Assembly: GCF_023065955.2 (NCBI RefSeq)
Contig: NW_026622997.1
Span: 8,480,001-8,544,000, forward strand
From: Ursus arctos
Lineage: Eukaryota; Chordata; Mammalia; Carnivora; Ursidae
DNA length: 64,000 nucleotides
Direction of reading: 5' to 3'
Each line of letters starts with the position of its first letter. Position 1 is the first letter of the stretch. Below are positions 21,592 through 32,849 of this stretch, in pieces. The notes under the pieces were generated by a model. The model worked only from the letters and a program-made list of their open reading frames with translations. It did no database searches and was not told the origin of the DNA. The position numbers and the translations under genes were made by a program.

Positions 21592-24500
21592 GAAACTTTT
21601 CTTCTATGAGTGAATGAAAAGGAGATCGAGGCACTTGAGGCTCATTCAGGAAATTATGGGGAAAGATTTGGGTCAAGTTTACTCCATTTGATATCTGCTC
21701 ACATCTGTCAACCCAACGTCCATTTACTGCCTTCTCAACCTAACATACCGGCCATCAGCCATGTAGGCGAGGTGAGCAAGGACTCCTCAAGGAGACTCTT
21801 TATGGAGTAGACATGCTTCTGGAAAGATTGGATTGACTCAATTTCCATAAATTTGATTAGAATGAGCATTTGTAATGGGGCGATATTTTCCCGCTCAACC
21901 TCACCCACATACAGGGCCTTGGATTTGCCCCACAAGTGTGACTGAGTAGCAAAGACCCACTCTATGTTGGGGGGAATTATACGGTTCAGGCCATCCAAGG
22001 GAGGAAATATGAGGCAATTCGGGAGCTCAGCCAATGTTTGGAGAGATGGGCATCATGTCCATTGGCAATGGGCCTGCAGGTGTCCATGAGGGTCCTGGCC
22101 TAATGAGCATAGGTAGAACAACTCCTTGCCACTCACATCTGCAGGTGCAACCTGGCTTCCAGGCAGTAACCTGTGTTGCCTGCCAGGTGGTCCTCTCCAC
22201 TCCCAATTTTTTTCCCACCCATGGCCAAGAGCACTCCTGCCGCCATGTTCCCAGGCATACACCCCAGGCGACTTAGATTCTTCCTTTCCTCCCCTTCCAG
22301 GGCATCGTCTCTTGTTTCCTACCCCTCTGTGACCTTTTTTGGGGGGATCTCAAGAGCATCATTCTGGGGTGGGAAACCCTTGTTTATTTCTCTTTGCCTT
22401 CTCAAAACAACAGTTCTAGCTTCTTGAGGGCTAGTCTAAAAATGGGGGAAAATTTACATCAAGATAATGTTTGAAGACATCTTACTGCAAATCAAGAGAA
22501 CTTTAGAGAGTCTCAGGTGACCTTCCTTTCTAAAGCAGATAATCACTTGCTGATTTTCCTTTTGGCTTTTGTGCATATTTATATTTTCATCCCCAGGTTT
22601 GTTCAATGCAGGTATGGCCATATTGATGAAAGCTTCTGCTTTTACCCTTCTCTTCTGCTCTCCAGCTGGCCCGAGTATGCACTTTCAAGTAGCAGCCCAA
22701 ATGACTTAATTGTCTGCCCAGTCCAAGTAGTTCAGCTAATTGCCAAATTTCTCCTATTCGTTATCTCGTGACCGGGAAGACCTCACCAATGGGGCTTAAG
22801 TTCTGCCCAGGCATAAAGGGTTCAGTGAACTGAAGTCAGGAAAAAAGCTCAGGGCAACAGATCAAATGCCGGTGTCTTGGTTCAAGGAGTTGACTTTTAT
22901 AGAAGTAAGTACATTTGTATTCGTTGTTATGATGAATTGCTCTGACACTTACCCAGACAGGAAAATAATTGAAGTTTCTTTTCCCAAGGGCTCTTTAACT
23001 CAAACATTCAAAATGACCTGGCTTCAGTTAGCCCAGAGCAGAAGTCATAAGACTGAAAAAACAAGTTAATGAATTTTTAAAGAGATGGACAAAGCACTGC
23101 TTTCCAAAGAAACTCCAGTTCAGGCCAGTGATTGAAAAGGAGCTAAGAATAACTGGAATGTGTACATTTTTGTGAAGTTGTGATAACGTTTACATTAAAA
23201 TTCCGAGCGAGAAGAGCACGTATGTGTGGGAAGTTTATGCTGGAGGGACACTCCACCACCAGCCCCCCAAATTACATATAATCCGAAGAACCAAGGCTAG
23301 CTCTGAAGACCGGTTTGGGGCTGCAGCTATATATATTTAGAGGCTAAGCAATTGCAGACTGCTCTGGTAGGTTTTGCTTTTTGTTAATAACTTTAAAATT
23401 AAAGTTCAGCAGACTGGCATCTCCTTTGATTCTGATTATACTCTTAAATCTCCAAGTTCAGTGTCAGCAGATAACAGTGTGATAGTGAGACTGTTTTCCT
23501 GGTTTGCTGGTGCCCCAGCTGGCCTCCCTGAGGGTGGCTGTGTGGGCATGCTTGGGGCAAACAGCCAAGGGTTACATGTTAGCCACACATTTCACACCCA
23601 TAACCACACCCTTCTGAAATGTAAGCAGAGTCTAGTCTTCAGAGGCCTTTCTATAATTTTATATTCAATGATAATAGCTCTTGATGATTAATTTGGCTGC
23701 TTTTGGTCACTTCCAGGAAACAGGTTTTGACATGTCGTATTTTTCGAATTGAGAGAAAATGGAGTCGAGCAGAGTGTTTTCAAATTAATTCCAATGATTT
23801 TAAGTCCCATGTTGAAGCAATGTAATTATTCCTCGAATGCAGGCACACACACATGCTGTTCAATTATTTATTCTAACTATTTCATTCCGAAAAGGGTTTG
23901 AAACGGCTTCCAACGCAATGAATAAAAGAATGATATTATAGCTAAGAACATTAGGTAGAAAAGAGCATACCCGAGTTATTTCACTTCCCTATTGCTCTGG
24001 TCCTTCATTTCAGTTCATGAGGTATAAGGGTGATTATTCAGGGAAAAATGACTGAATCTGGGAATACCCTCTTGCAGTTAGAGGCTTCTGGAAGACAAAT
24101 AGGACTAAGTGTATTATTCAAGCCATTTTTAATACCATTTAACTGTCACATACAAATATAGAACTAAAAGCATTTTAATAAGGTGGGTAAAAATATTTAT
24201 GCATCTTCCAAATTATCCCAAATGAGATTGGGATGGGAAGATTGTAGAGGAGGCTGGCACTGTCTTCTTGCAGCTGGAACACCTCCTGCCTGCAAGGGTT
24301 ATTCCTTAATCACTGGCCTCTCCTCTGAACTGGTTCCAAGCTGGGAGGCACTTCCAGGAATCCTTGTATCAAAGAAAGAACTAATACAGATTTCTTTTAG
24401 TGGGGAGAGTGAGCAGGAGTGAGGGAAAAGTGGAAGGGTCCTCTTGATCCAGTATGTGGTGGTCTCCCAGGGTCTTCAGTGGGACAACAAAATAGCAGAA

Positions 24501-25100
24501 AATCCTTGAGAGTAAGTTTCTATGTGGATGTGGCATGAATGAGCACACTTCCTAAGGAAATGGAACTTCTAAGTGCCTCTGTCACTTTATTGGTGATCTT
24601 AAGAGGTTTTTTTGTTTGCTTGTTTGTTTTTCAGTTTGCTGGTTAGAAATCCAAGTTCAAAACCTATGACTATTTACCCAATTAACTAGTATTTTTTTTT
24701 ACATGTATAAATTCTTTTCACTCCTTGAATTTAATTTCTTAAAATATATTCACCCAACCCTCTTGTCTCCCTGTGAAAGTCCCTCTTGACCCACATTCCC
24801 ATCCTGTTACCACTCATTCATTCCTTCGTTCCACAGATTTTTTATTGCCAGGTGGTAAACCAAGTGAGAAGAGCACCAGCACGAGTGTGGAATTCTTCCG
24901 TCGTTTTGGCTGCTTCTTTATGAAAGATCAACGATTCCTGGGCCCTGACGAGTTACCAGGTGGTCAGGGTTTTCATTTCTATTTGTTCAGTTGACATTTG
25001 TTAGCCTAAGAGATCACGAATTACTGGCTCTTGGGGACTGAGAGAAAAGAAAGTTGAGTTTCTAGAAGCTGATCATCTGGCACCTCTGATCATGTATCAA

Positions 25101-25298
25101 TTTTTTTTTAAAGATTTTATTTATTTATTCAACAGAGATAGAGACAGCCAGCAAGAGAGGGAACACAAGCAGGGGGAGTGGGAGAGGAGGAAGCAGGCTC
25201 ATATCAGAGGAGCCTGATGTGGGGCTCGATTCCACAACGCTGGGATCACTCCCTGAGCCAAAGGCAGACGCTCAACCGCTGTGCCACCCAGGCGCCCC
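25101..25298 (-). mobile_element. SINEC, younger form
   Basis: Reversed element with GACAGCCAGCAAGAGAGGG and GGGATCACTCCCTGAGCC, i.e. the bear/pinniped-type body. It is flanked by a perfect ATGTATCAATTTTT duplication, suggesting a fairly recent insertion. Confidence 0.95.
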
Positions 25299-26021
25299 AC
25301 ATGTATCAATTTTTAATCCTACCCCTGTTTAATTTTCAAGAAGAGGAAATCTGTGCCATAACATGAGAGACCCCTGCCTCCTCCCGGGCACGAACCCCTG
25401 TGAGCTCCTCAGGACGCTGTGTCACATTTAGTAGTTAGCTGTTATCTCCACCTTCTGTAGACTGCTGCCTGGAAAATAAGGTTGGGTGTGGGTTTTTTTC
25501 CTACACTCCCCAGATATCAGACCATTTGCTTCTACACCAATTTTCTCTCCCATTTTAAGGGACGCATCCTCTGTGGTAATGAGCTGACGTACAGATTGAG
25601 TTTACGTGTTGAGAGGCCCCCGTGCCGGACCTCTCCAGTAAATTTAGAACAGCACGTTAGATTTGTCCCAGCAAATTATCTCATGTTCTCTTTATCACAT
25701 TCACATGCATATTTCTTGTCCTGACTATGGACGAGGGGAAAAGCTCATCAACGAGAGAAGCTATGGATATGTACCTTAGTGAATAGCAATGTCCCAAACT
25801 TCCCATTTATTCTTCTGGTGAAAGGAATTATCACCATGTGGCATACTTCTGCTGTAAGAATTTTTGATGAAATATGCTAATAATTTGTAGCAGTTAAGAG
25901 CGTGGTGTCTGAAAGGAAGGGAGAGATATGAACACACAATGAATTCTAACAACGGATGGAGAGTAGCCATGCCCAACCGCAAGGCTAAAGACGAAAATAA
26001 TCACTTCATTCTTTCTCCTGC

Positions 26022-26218
26022 TTTTTTTAAAAAAAATATTTATTTATTTGAGAGAGAGAGAGAGAGCTCACAAGTGGTGGGGGGAGGGGCAGAGGAAAAG
26101 GAAGAAGCAGACTCGCCACTGAGCAGGGAGCCCGCTGCAGGGCTCGATCCCAGGACACCGGAATCATGACCTGAGCCAAAGGCAGCCACTTAACTGACTG
26201 AGCCACCTAGGCGCCCCT
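26022..26218 (-). mobile_element. SINEC
   Basis: Reversed element with TATTTATTTATTTGAGAGAG, GAGCAGGGAGCCCGCTGCAG, and the head ending CCACCTAGGCGCCCC. Confidence 0.93.
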
Positions 26219-26252
26219 CAACTAATATTCATTTTAAGAACCTACCAAAGTT

Positions 26253-26290
26253 GGGGGCACCTGGATGGCTCAGCCGTTAAGCGTCTCAGT
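26253..26290 (+). mobile_element. SINEC head fragment
   Basis: Only the first 38 bp are present (GGGGGCACCTGGATGGCTCAGC then GTTAAGCGTC), after which unrelated sequence begins. The sequence to 26450 may be a remnant of another repeat (it ends GAACCCACCATAG). Confidence 0.75.
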
Positions 26291-26946
26291 TTTTCACTTT
26301 ACTGCTGCAGGACCTGTGCCTATCAGCAACCAGGCGGGGCTTCGTCTGCATGTGCCTTCGCAGAGCCACCCCCCCATGCTCTGCAGAGCCCGCCAGCGCC
26401 CAGGGACGAGGCAACCCCTCAGGGGGGCAATTCTGAACCCACCATAGCTTTAAAGGAAAAGAAAGGTCTCAAGATGACTTTCTATTTTTCATTACGTCCC
26501 AGACTAATACAGACACATTGTATTTGCATAACAGATTTTTGGTCCGCTCCGGGACCCCATCTCCAGCTTCCTGAATATGTATTTTAGTCTGTGTGATACC
26601 TGAGAGCTGAGTCTCTAATCTCATTACTGGCCCGTAAGCTTCCGGTGAGTTAGTCTGCAGGCTTTAGAATAGGACCACCAATTTGTAAGCCTAGCTAACA
26701 ATTACATTTTCATCTCTGAAAGATGTTAAATATGTTGAGAATTCTACCAAAGATCTCAGCATACGCAGCCCCCACCTCCCAGTCTGGCTACTTGGCTTGT
26801 TCAGTGGAGGTGGGCGTTATGAAACTCCCTTTCCAGAACCTTCATCTTCACCCAGAGAACCTTGCAGAAACTACTTTCAAAACACAGCGTTGTTTAACCT
26901 CCTTCACCAAGATGTTCTAACTCAATTGCCCTAAAGAATCATTTCC

Positions 26947-27149
26947 GGGGGCGCCTGTGTGGCACAGAAGTTAAGCGTCTGCCTTCGGCTCAGGGCGTGA
27001 TCCCGGCGTTATGGGATCGAGCCCCACATCAGGCTCCTCTGCTGGGAGCCTGCTTCTTCCTCTCCCACTCCCCCTGCTTGTGTTCCCTCTCTCGCTGGCT
27101 GTCTCTATCTCTGTCAAATAAATAAATAAAATCTTAAAAAAAAAAAAAA
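26947..27149 (+). mobile_element. SINEC, GGCACAG form
   Basis: Full-length: GGGGGCGCCTGTGTGGCACAG to the A tail, with CTCGCTGGCTGTCTCT. It is flanked by an AAGAATCATTTCC duplication. Confidence 0.95.
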
Positions 27150-27999
27150 GAATCATTTCCAGGCTTGGAGACAGTGTTCAACTATTGACATGCCAGCCGA
27201 AAGAAATGGCATGGGGTTGCAGATTGGTTATGAATAGGCTGTCCACCCCTAAAAGAATAGGACAATGGACAAGTTAGAGTTTAAACAATATAATAATATT
27301 TTGCTGAGACAGGTCAAAGAACAGAGTCAAAATCATTCTTCAAAGTCATTCCCCAGCCTCTCTTTGGGTTCTCTATTTAGCTTGGGGCTGCTTTGGGGCC
27401 AAATGCCTTGCCTGGATAATTTCTTTTAACCCTTACCACAATCCGACGAGGTTGTTTTTTTTTTTTTTTCTTTGTTTGTTTGTTTTTTAATCTTCATCAT
27501 CCAGCTGAGGGACGTGTAGCAAGTGACTTTCCCGTGGTCCCTGGTAAGAGACAGTTCAGAGTCAAGTCATGGCATCTGCCGGCTGACTTACCCTGCAGCT
27601 TTAATCCTCACCGAATCCTGGCTCGACCCCTTCGGTGTCTTCCTGCCTTCCCTCCAGCTTTCTAAGATCTTCCAGGGCAGGACCATGTGCAGATCTGGCC
27701 GCCTTCTGCCAATCTTTTTCTTCTGCCAGCCGATGCATTTGCTTTTCTGGCTTCTTTTTGCCTCGAGAAACTGCTTTCTGACAAGATGGGTGTTTCCCAC
27801 ACCAGGCTCATCATCAGAATCATCTGGGGTGTGTATAAAATAGAGGGGCCCCAGCATCTCTTGGAAGCTGATTCGTGGGTCTGGGAGGTGGGGACGAGAA
27901 GTCACTTAATTCAACAAGCTCCCTGGGTGATTTTGATAATCAAGTTGGGGAAAAGATACTATTTCCCCCAAAGTTTTTGACTCATGCACCTCCTTCTTT

Positions 28000-28164
28000 T
28001 TCTTTTCTTTTTTTGGGGGGAGGGGAAGTAAGAGGGAGGTAGAGAGGGGTAGAAGGAGAGAGAGGACCTTATGTGTGGGGCGCTCGATCCCATGACCCTG
28101 AGATCATGACCTGAGCTGAAATCAAAAGTCAGACACTTAACCAACTCAGCCACCCAGGCATCCC
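28000..28164 (-). mobile_element. SINEC, older diverged copy
   Basis: Reversed: GATCCCATGACCCTGAGATC then GTCAGACACTTAACC and a head ending CCACCCAGGCATCCC. The A tail is decayed. Confidence 0.85.
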
Positions 28165-28418
28165 ACATCTCTTTCTTATAATGTATAATCTGAAGAAATC
28201 CTTCAATTATTTTTGCATGATTTTGACCAAAAGCTATTCTCATTTTACTATCTTATTTTAAATCAATCTGATATCAAAGGATGTCACAAAGTATTTCTAA
28301 TGTAATAGTAATGCTCACGATTTATAAGGTGCATTTCATTTTTTTCTCACTTAATGAGTGGCTTGTGCTATTTAACATGCTTTCATTTTGTATGAGAAAG
28401 CATAATTTGTTGACAAAG

Positions 28419-28615
28419 TTTTTTTGTTTTTTTTTTTTTTTTTTACAAAGAGAGCACGTGTGCCGAAGCAGGGAAGAGGGGCAGAGGGGGAAGAGAGGGA
28501 GAATCTCAAGCAACTTCACGCTCAGCGTGGTGCCCAATGCAGGGCTCCATCTCACAACCCTGAGATCACGACCTGAGAGGAAATCAAGTCGGATGCCCAA
28601 CCAACTGAGCCATCT
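28419..28615 (-). mobile_element. SINEC, older diverged copy
   Basis: Reversed: a poly-T run at 28419-28444, GAGAATCTCAAGCA, CACAACCCTGAGATCACGAC, and a head ending AACTGAGCCATCTC, slightly shortened. Confidence 0.85.
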
Positions 28616-28726
28616 CAACAAACTAATTTTTAAAATGACCTGTTATATTGTGTTTGGTTTGGGCAAACAAATATTAAAATGCAGCTTGAAAGTTAGTCAT
28701 GTTATAGGCATCAAAAGTAGACCATA

Positions 28727-28922
28727 CGGGCGCCTGGGTGGTGCAGTCGTTAAGCGTCTGCCTTTGGCTCAGGGCGTGATCCCGGCATTCTGGGATCGAG
28801 CCCCACATCGGGCTCCTCTCCTGGGAGCCTGCTTCTTCCTCTCCCACTCCCCTGCTGTGTTCCCTCTCTCGCTGGCTGTCTCTCTGTCACATAAATAAAT
28901 AAAATCTTTAAAAAAAAAAAAA
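28727..28922 (+). mobile_element. SINEC, younger form
   Basis: GGGCGCCTGGGTGGTGCAGTC to an A13 tail. It is flanked by AAAAGTAGACCATA on both sides, a perfect target-site duplication. Confidence 0.95.
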
Positions 28923-29457
28923 GTAGACCATAAACTTTTTTTTATCATTTTCATATTTTATTTGAAAATAAGAAGATAAGGGAGCAGGTATTTCTTTTTT
29001 TTTAATTTTCTTTTCAGTAAATGGAAAAGCAATTGGGTAAAATAGTTCCTGTATTTTCTCTGTTGGACTATGGTTTTGAGATACCGGAGACTGATGTCCT
29101 TTAAGAATTCTGATTCAATGAAGGTGACTGGTAGAATTTTTGAGGCTTATTTAAGGAATTATCATGTCCTTTTCTTCATACACTTGTATTTTAAAAGTCA
29201 GTATTTCAAGTGCTTTATTTTACCAATGGCCCATTATGGGCATAAATTTAACAATGTCAAACTAAGATGAAAAATAATGTAAAATCTGGCGGCCGTCACA
29301 AGCACCAGCATAGCTGGCTGTCCTCCGCAAAGGGCGTGACAAACTCTGAGCACCGATCCCACGCTCCATCATGCGGGCTCGCTCCCCGAAGACTTAGAGG
29401 TGCAAGTTGTTAGGTGGGAAAGGGAAAGATCTCTGAATAGTTGCTTTATTTATTTTA

Positions 29458-29648
29458 TTTTTTTAAAAGATCTGATGTATTTATTTAGACAGAGAGAGCA
29501 CGAGCAGGGAGAGGAGCAGAGGGAGAATCTCAAGCAGACTCCACGCTGAGCACAGGGCCCAACGCAGGGCTCCATCTAGGACCCTGAGATCAGGACCTGA
29601 GCCAAAATCAAGAGCCGGTTGCTCACAACTGAACCTCCCAGGCGCCCC
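29458..29648 (-). mobile_element. SINEC, older copy
   Basis: Reversed: TATTTATTTAGACAGAGAGAG, GAGAATCTCAAGCAGACTCC, and a head ending CCTCCCAGGCGCCCC. Confidence 0.9.
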
Positions 29649-30830
29649 TCATGGATTATTTTAAAATGAAAGTAGAAGCAGGTGCCGTTAGCACCTTCCA
29701 CAGTAGGAACCCTCGTGAGCACCGTACTAACTCTGGTGGGGGGCTGAGAAACAAAGCTCTGTGGCTCCTGGTACGTTAGCAAGCGTTCTCCTTCCTGATC
29801 GCCCACCCCAGACCATTAACCAGAACCAGTGTCAAGACTGAGCACCTCAGGTGATTCAAATGCGTAGCCAGGGTTGAGAACCATAGTCACAACCCGAAGG
29901 GATGATTCGGACACGATGACAAGCTTAGTAGGGGAAAATATTTAGGGGCAAGTAGGTCTTTCTCGGATGTGAAATGCCATTATAGCATCCTAGCCATCTC
30001 CCCTAGGCCTGCCCCTGCCTCAGTGTCTTCAAAGAGTCCACAGTGGTGTGGATTGGCTTAAGGATACCACACATCTTGAAAAAACCATTTTGCCTGAAGG
30101 ATTTTGGAACTTACCTTTTAAAGTTCACAAATTTGCAAATGCAGGCTCACGGAGGCTCACACCCACATCACCGAACACCATCCTTGCTCCTGCTCCCGGC
30201 AACCCCAGTATGGAAATGCTCTCCAGATCCTCTTTCATTATGGGACATCGCAGGGGACCCCTGCTGGCTCGTGCCATGCTGAGCACTGAGCACGCACTGA
30301 TGAAGAAGATTTGACCTCCCCCCTCACCCCCCCAAAGAATCCCCAACCACCTGGGGGCAATGAACAAACGTGGGATTAGAGTTGGCTGTGGTAAGAGATG
30401 TGATGGGCCCCAGCAGTGAGCTGGTGGATCTGAATCCTACAGAACCCCACCACTGCCTCGACTCCAAAACGTATAATGACTAAGACCAGCATTTGGGCAA
30501 TTTCTCCTCCTCCATATACACATATATATTACATATTACATAACATATATTTCCCGTGTCTACAAATGTGTATATGTGCCGAAGTGTATATACATAAATA
30601 GCTTTTGTTGTTGTCTACAGAACAGATGAACCACCACAAAACATTCCGTTAAAAATTTTCTTCCACTGCAAGTGATGAGCTTATTCCAAATGGTCCCTGA
30701 ATGTGTCATCTCCGGAGCAGGGGGCCAGTGGGAGAAAAGCTAGATAAGTAGGGGGGTTAACTGTGGGAGGCTTTGCAAGCCAGGCTGGACATTTCACTCT
30801 GGATATTATGAAGAGCTGACAGGAGTTCGT

Positions 30831-30832
<2 letters not shown>
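29649..30832. other. Intergenic, no gene seen
   Basis: Unique-looking sequence with a short AT-rich tract (about 30515-30560, TACACATATATATTACATAT). No exon, RNA gene or clear mobile element was recognised. Confidence 0.5.

Positions 30833-30868
<36 letters not shown>
30833..30868 (+). repeat. (GT)18 microsatellite
   Basis: An uninterrupted GT run of 36 bp. It passes directly into the TG-rich minisatellite on its right. Confidence 0.97.
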
Positions 30869-30869
<1 letters not shown>

Positions 30870-30884
30870 CCATGTACGCATTTG

Positions 30885-31110
30885 AGTTTGGTGGGGTGTT
30901 GGGTGTGTATTGGGTGAGTGTTGGGTATGTGTGTTCAGGGTGTATGTGTTAGGTGAGTGTGTTGGGTGTGAGTGTGTTAGCTGTGTGTGCTTTGAGTGAA
31001 CGTGTTGAGTGTGTGTGTATTGGGTGTATTGGGTGAATGTGTTGGTTGTGTGTGTTGGGTGGGTGGATATGCTGGGTGTGTGTGGTGTGTGTGTGTGCAC
31101 GGGCACATGT
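30885..31110 (+). repeat. TG-rich minisatellite, TGTGTTGGG-like units
   Basis: Irregular units of about 10-20 bp built from GTGTTGGGTG, TATTGGGTG and TGTGTGTG repeat for about 225 bp. The strand is almost free of C. The open minus-strand frame here (His/Thr-rich) is a product of the repeat. Confidence 0.9.
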
Positions 31111-31849
31111 GTGTGAGGGGCGTATGTGATCGGAGTAGATTTATCCTGGTGGACACCTGGTCTTAGCGGGTAGGAGGCATTGTTGGCGGACAGTCTTCAG
31201 TGGTTTGTAAGCGGCGTTGTCAAGGACAGTCTCTGGCTGAGGGCAGGGGGAGCTGGTAGGGGGCTGTTGACTTAGAAAGTACCAGAGGAAACAGGAGGAA
31301 AGGGGCTGGGATAGGAAACTTGGAAAAGGGATTGGTGTCCGGAGTTGACACTAACTAGATGCGGGGTCCCGGGACTGGATAACGTGGCTGTGAACTGGGC
31401 TCCCCACGCTGACGGTGCCTCTAGGGGACGTGGGGAGCCCAGGAAGGGACTGGAGGGAAGGCTTGAGCTCGTGTGTGGCTTGGCCGAGTTAGAGGCACTG
31501 AACTTTTTTGCTCAAGGGACCACGAAACTCAAGACACAAGTTAGAATACTGTCGAAGAGAGAGGAATGGTGGGAGGAAATGTTTGGCCAGGGGCCAGAGG
31601 GGCATTAGGTGAGGCGACAGGCCTGGGCGGCATGGCTGGCTGTTCAAGCAGTGGGTCCCCGAGCTCCTGGCCGGCCACCCCGCAGCTCTGTGTCCCAGGC
31701 AAGCACAGTGTGGACGCAGATAGTAGTCAGGACTTTGAAATGGCTGAGAAACTCTAAGGAGAAAATCGAAAGTGGCCCACGTGTCCCTGAGAACCACCAA
31801 GGACAATACAGAGCTGCGTGTTAAACAGCCTCCCCCCCAACCCCCGCCC

Positions 31850-32440
31850 TGGGGTCCCCATCGGAGGGGTTCTCTGTGCGGTCGGTACAAACCACTGGAA
31901 GGTGCGTCCAGCCCACGGAACCGCGCGCACAGGGCTCTTTCCTTCTCGGCGACGCTGTCGGCCCTGAAGCAGCTGCTGGTGCGGCTCCCGGTCAAGGGCC
32001 TGGGGGGGGGGGGGGGGTCCGCGCGAGCGGCGGGGAATGCCCGGGACCCCCTCAACCGCATCCTGCTTCTCGCCATGTGCTGTTCTGTTCAACAGCAGGA
32101 TTCAGGAGGGAGCCTTTTCAAGTCAGTGCTTTTCTCCTGCAAACACACAGATCGATACGTGACAACTGCCCGCGGGAAGAGACAGTTTTCAGACGCCCGG
32201 AGGACCTGTCTCCACCACCGAAAGCGAGGCAAGAAAAGGGCTTTTTTTGGGTTCTCTTTCCCACCACTAACGTGTCATTTTCATGCAGCAGCTTGAAGTT
32301 CCTTCTAAGAAAACAAAATGAGACGGAATCAGCAAGGACGTGCAGCCACACGCACGGCGGAACGCTGGTAGACCGTCCGCGTGCCAAAGCCTAAGCTCGG
32401 CTCACCCGCCGCCGCCTGCTCGGGAGGAAAGTATAGCCCC
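31850..32440. promoter_or_regulatory. CpG-rich patch without a recognised gene
   Basis: CpG is clearly enriched compared with the flanks, for example GGAACCGCGCGCACAGG, TCCGCGCGAGCGGCGGGG (next to a 16-G run at 32002-32017), TGCCCGCGGGAAGAG and CCGCCGCCTGCTCGGG. It lies about 20 kb upstream of the PXDC1 start. Frames are open on both strands, but I recognise none of the conceptual proteins. It could be the promoter of a non-coding transcript, a distal enhancer, or a decayed retrocopy. Confidence 0.4.
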
Positions 32441-32577
32441 TTCTTTGCCCAGAAAAGCGGTATGTGTTTAAGGGACCCCAGTCCGGCCTGCAGTAAGTAA
32501 TTTCAACGCTCATTCCCTCACTCATAACTGAACCCATGTCTACGTCTCAAACTATCTTCACGTTAATTTGTTATTTT

Positions 32578-32769
32578 TTTTAAAAGATTTTATTTATTTA
32601 TTTATTTGACAGAGACAGCCAGCGAGAGAGGGAACACAAGCAGGGGGAGTGGGAGAGGAAGAAGCAGGCTCCCAGCGGAGGAGCCTGATGTGGGGCTCGA
32701 TCCCCTAACGCCGGGATCACGCCCTGAGCCGAAGGCAGACGCTTAACGACTGTGCTACCCAGGCGCCCC
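32578..32769 (-). mobile_element. SINEC, younger form
   Basis: Reversed element with GACAGCCAGCGAGAGAGGG, GGGATCACGCCCTGAGCC and a head ending CTACCCAGGCGCCCC. Flanked by TTGTTATTTTT duplications. Confidence 0.95.
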
Positions 32770-32815
32770 TTGTTATTTTTATACGACATCAAGGCATGAA
32801 CCTCTCAAAGTCTGG

Positions 32816-32816
<1 letters not shown>

Positions 32817-32848
<32 letters not shown>
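32817..32848 (+). repeat. (TG)16 microsatellite
   Basis: An uninterrupted 32-bp TG run about 50 bp right of the SINE. Confidence 0.97.

Positions 32849-32849
<1 letters not shown>

Larger units (their letters stand above)
18654..25100. other. SINE-free non-coding stretch
   Basis: No SINE lies in this 6.4-kb stretch, though they are frequent on both sides. It is AT-rich apart from a C-rich block at 19560-19930 that may be an old L2 fragment and carries a 149-codon proline-rich frame I do not accept as a gene. It contains the two copies of the 41-bp repeat. I recognise no exon. SINE-poor intergenic DNA can mark regulatory sequence, but conservation would have to be tested. Confidence 0.5.

Noticed and set aside
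30681..31106. 141-codon His/Thr-rich minus-strand frame
   Set aside because: It is the translation of the TG-rich minisatellite.
31489..32394. Overlapping frames of 172-195 codons on both strands
   Set aside because: Open on both strands because of GC-rich DNA and a 16-G run; no recognisable protein. Kept only as a CpG-rich patch.
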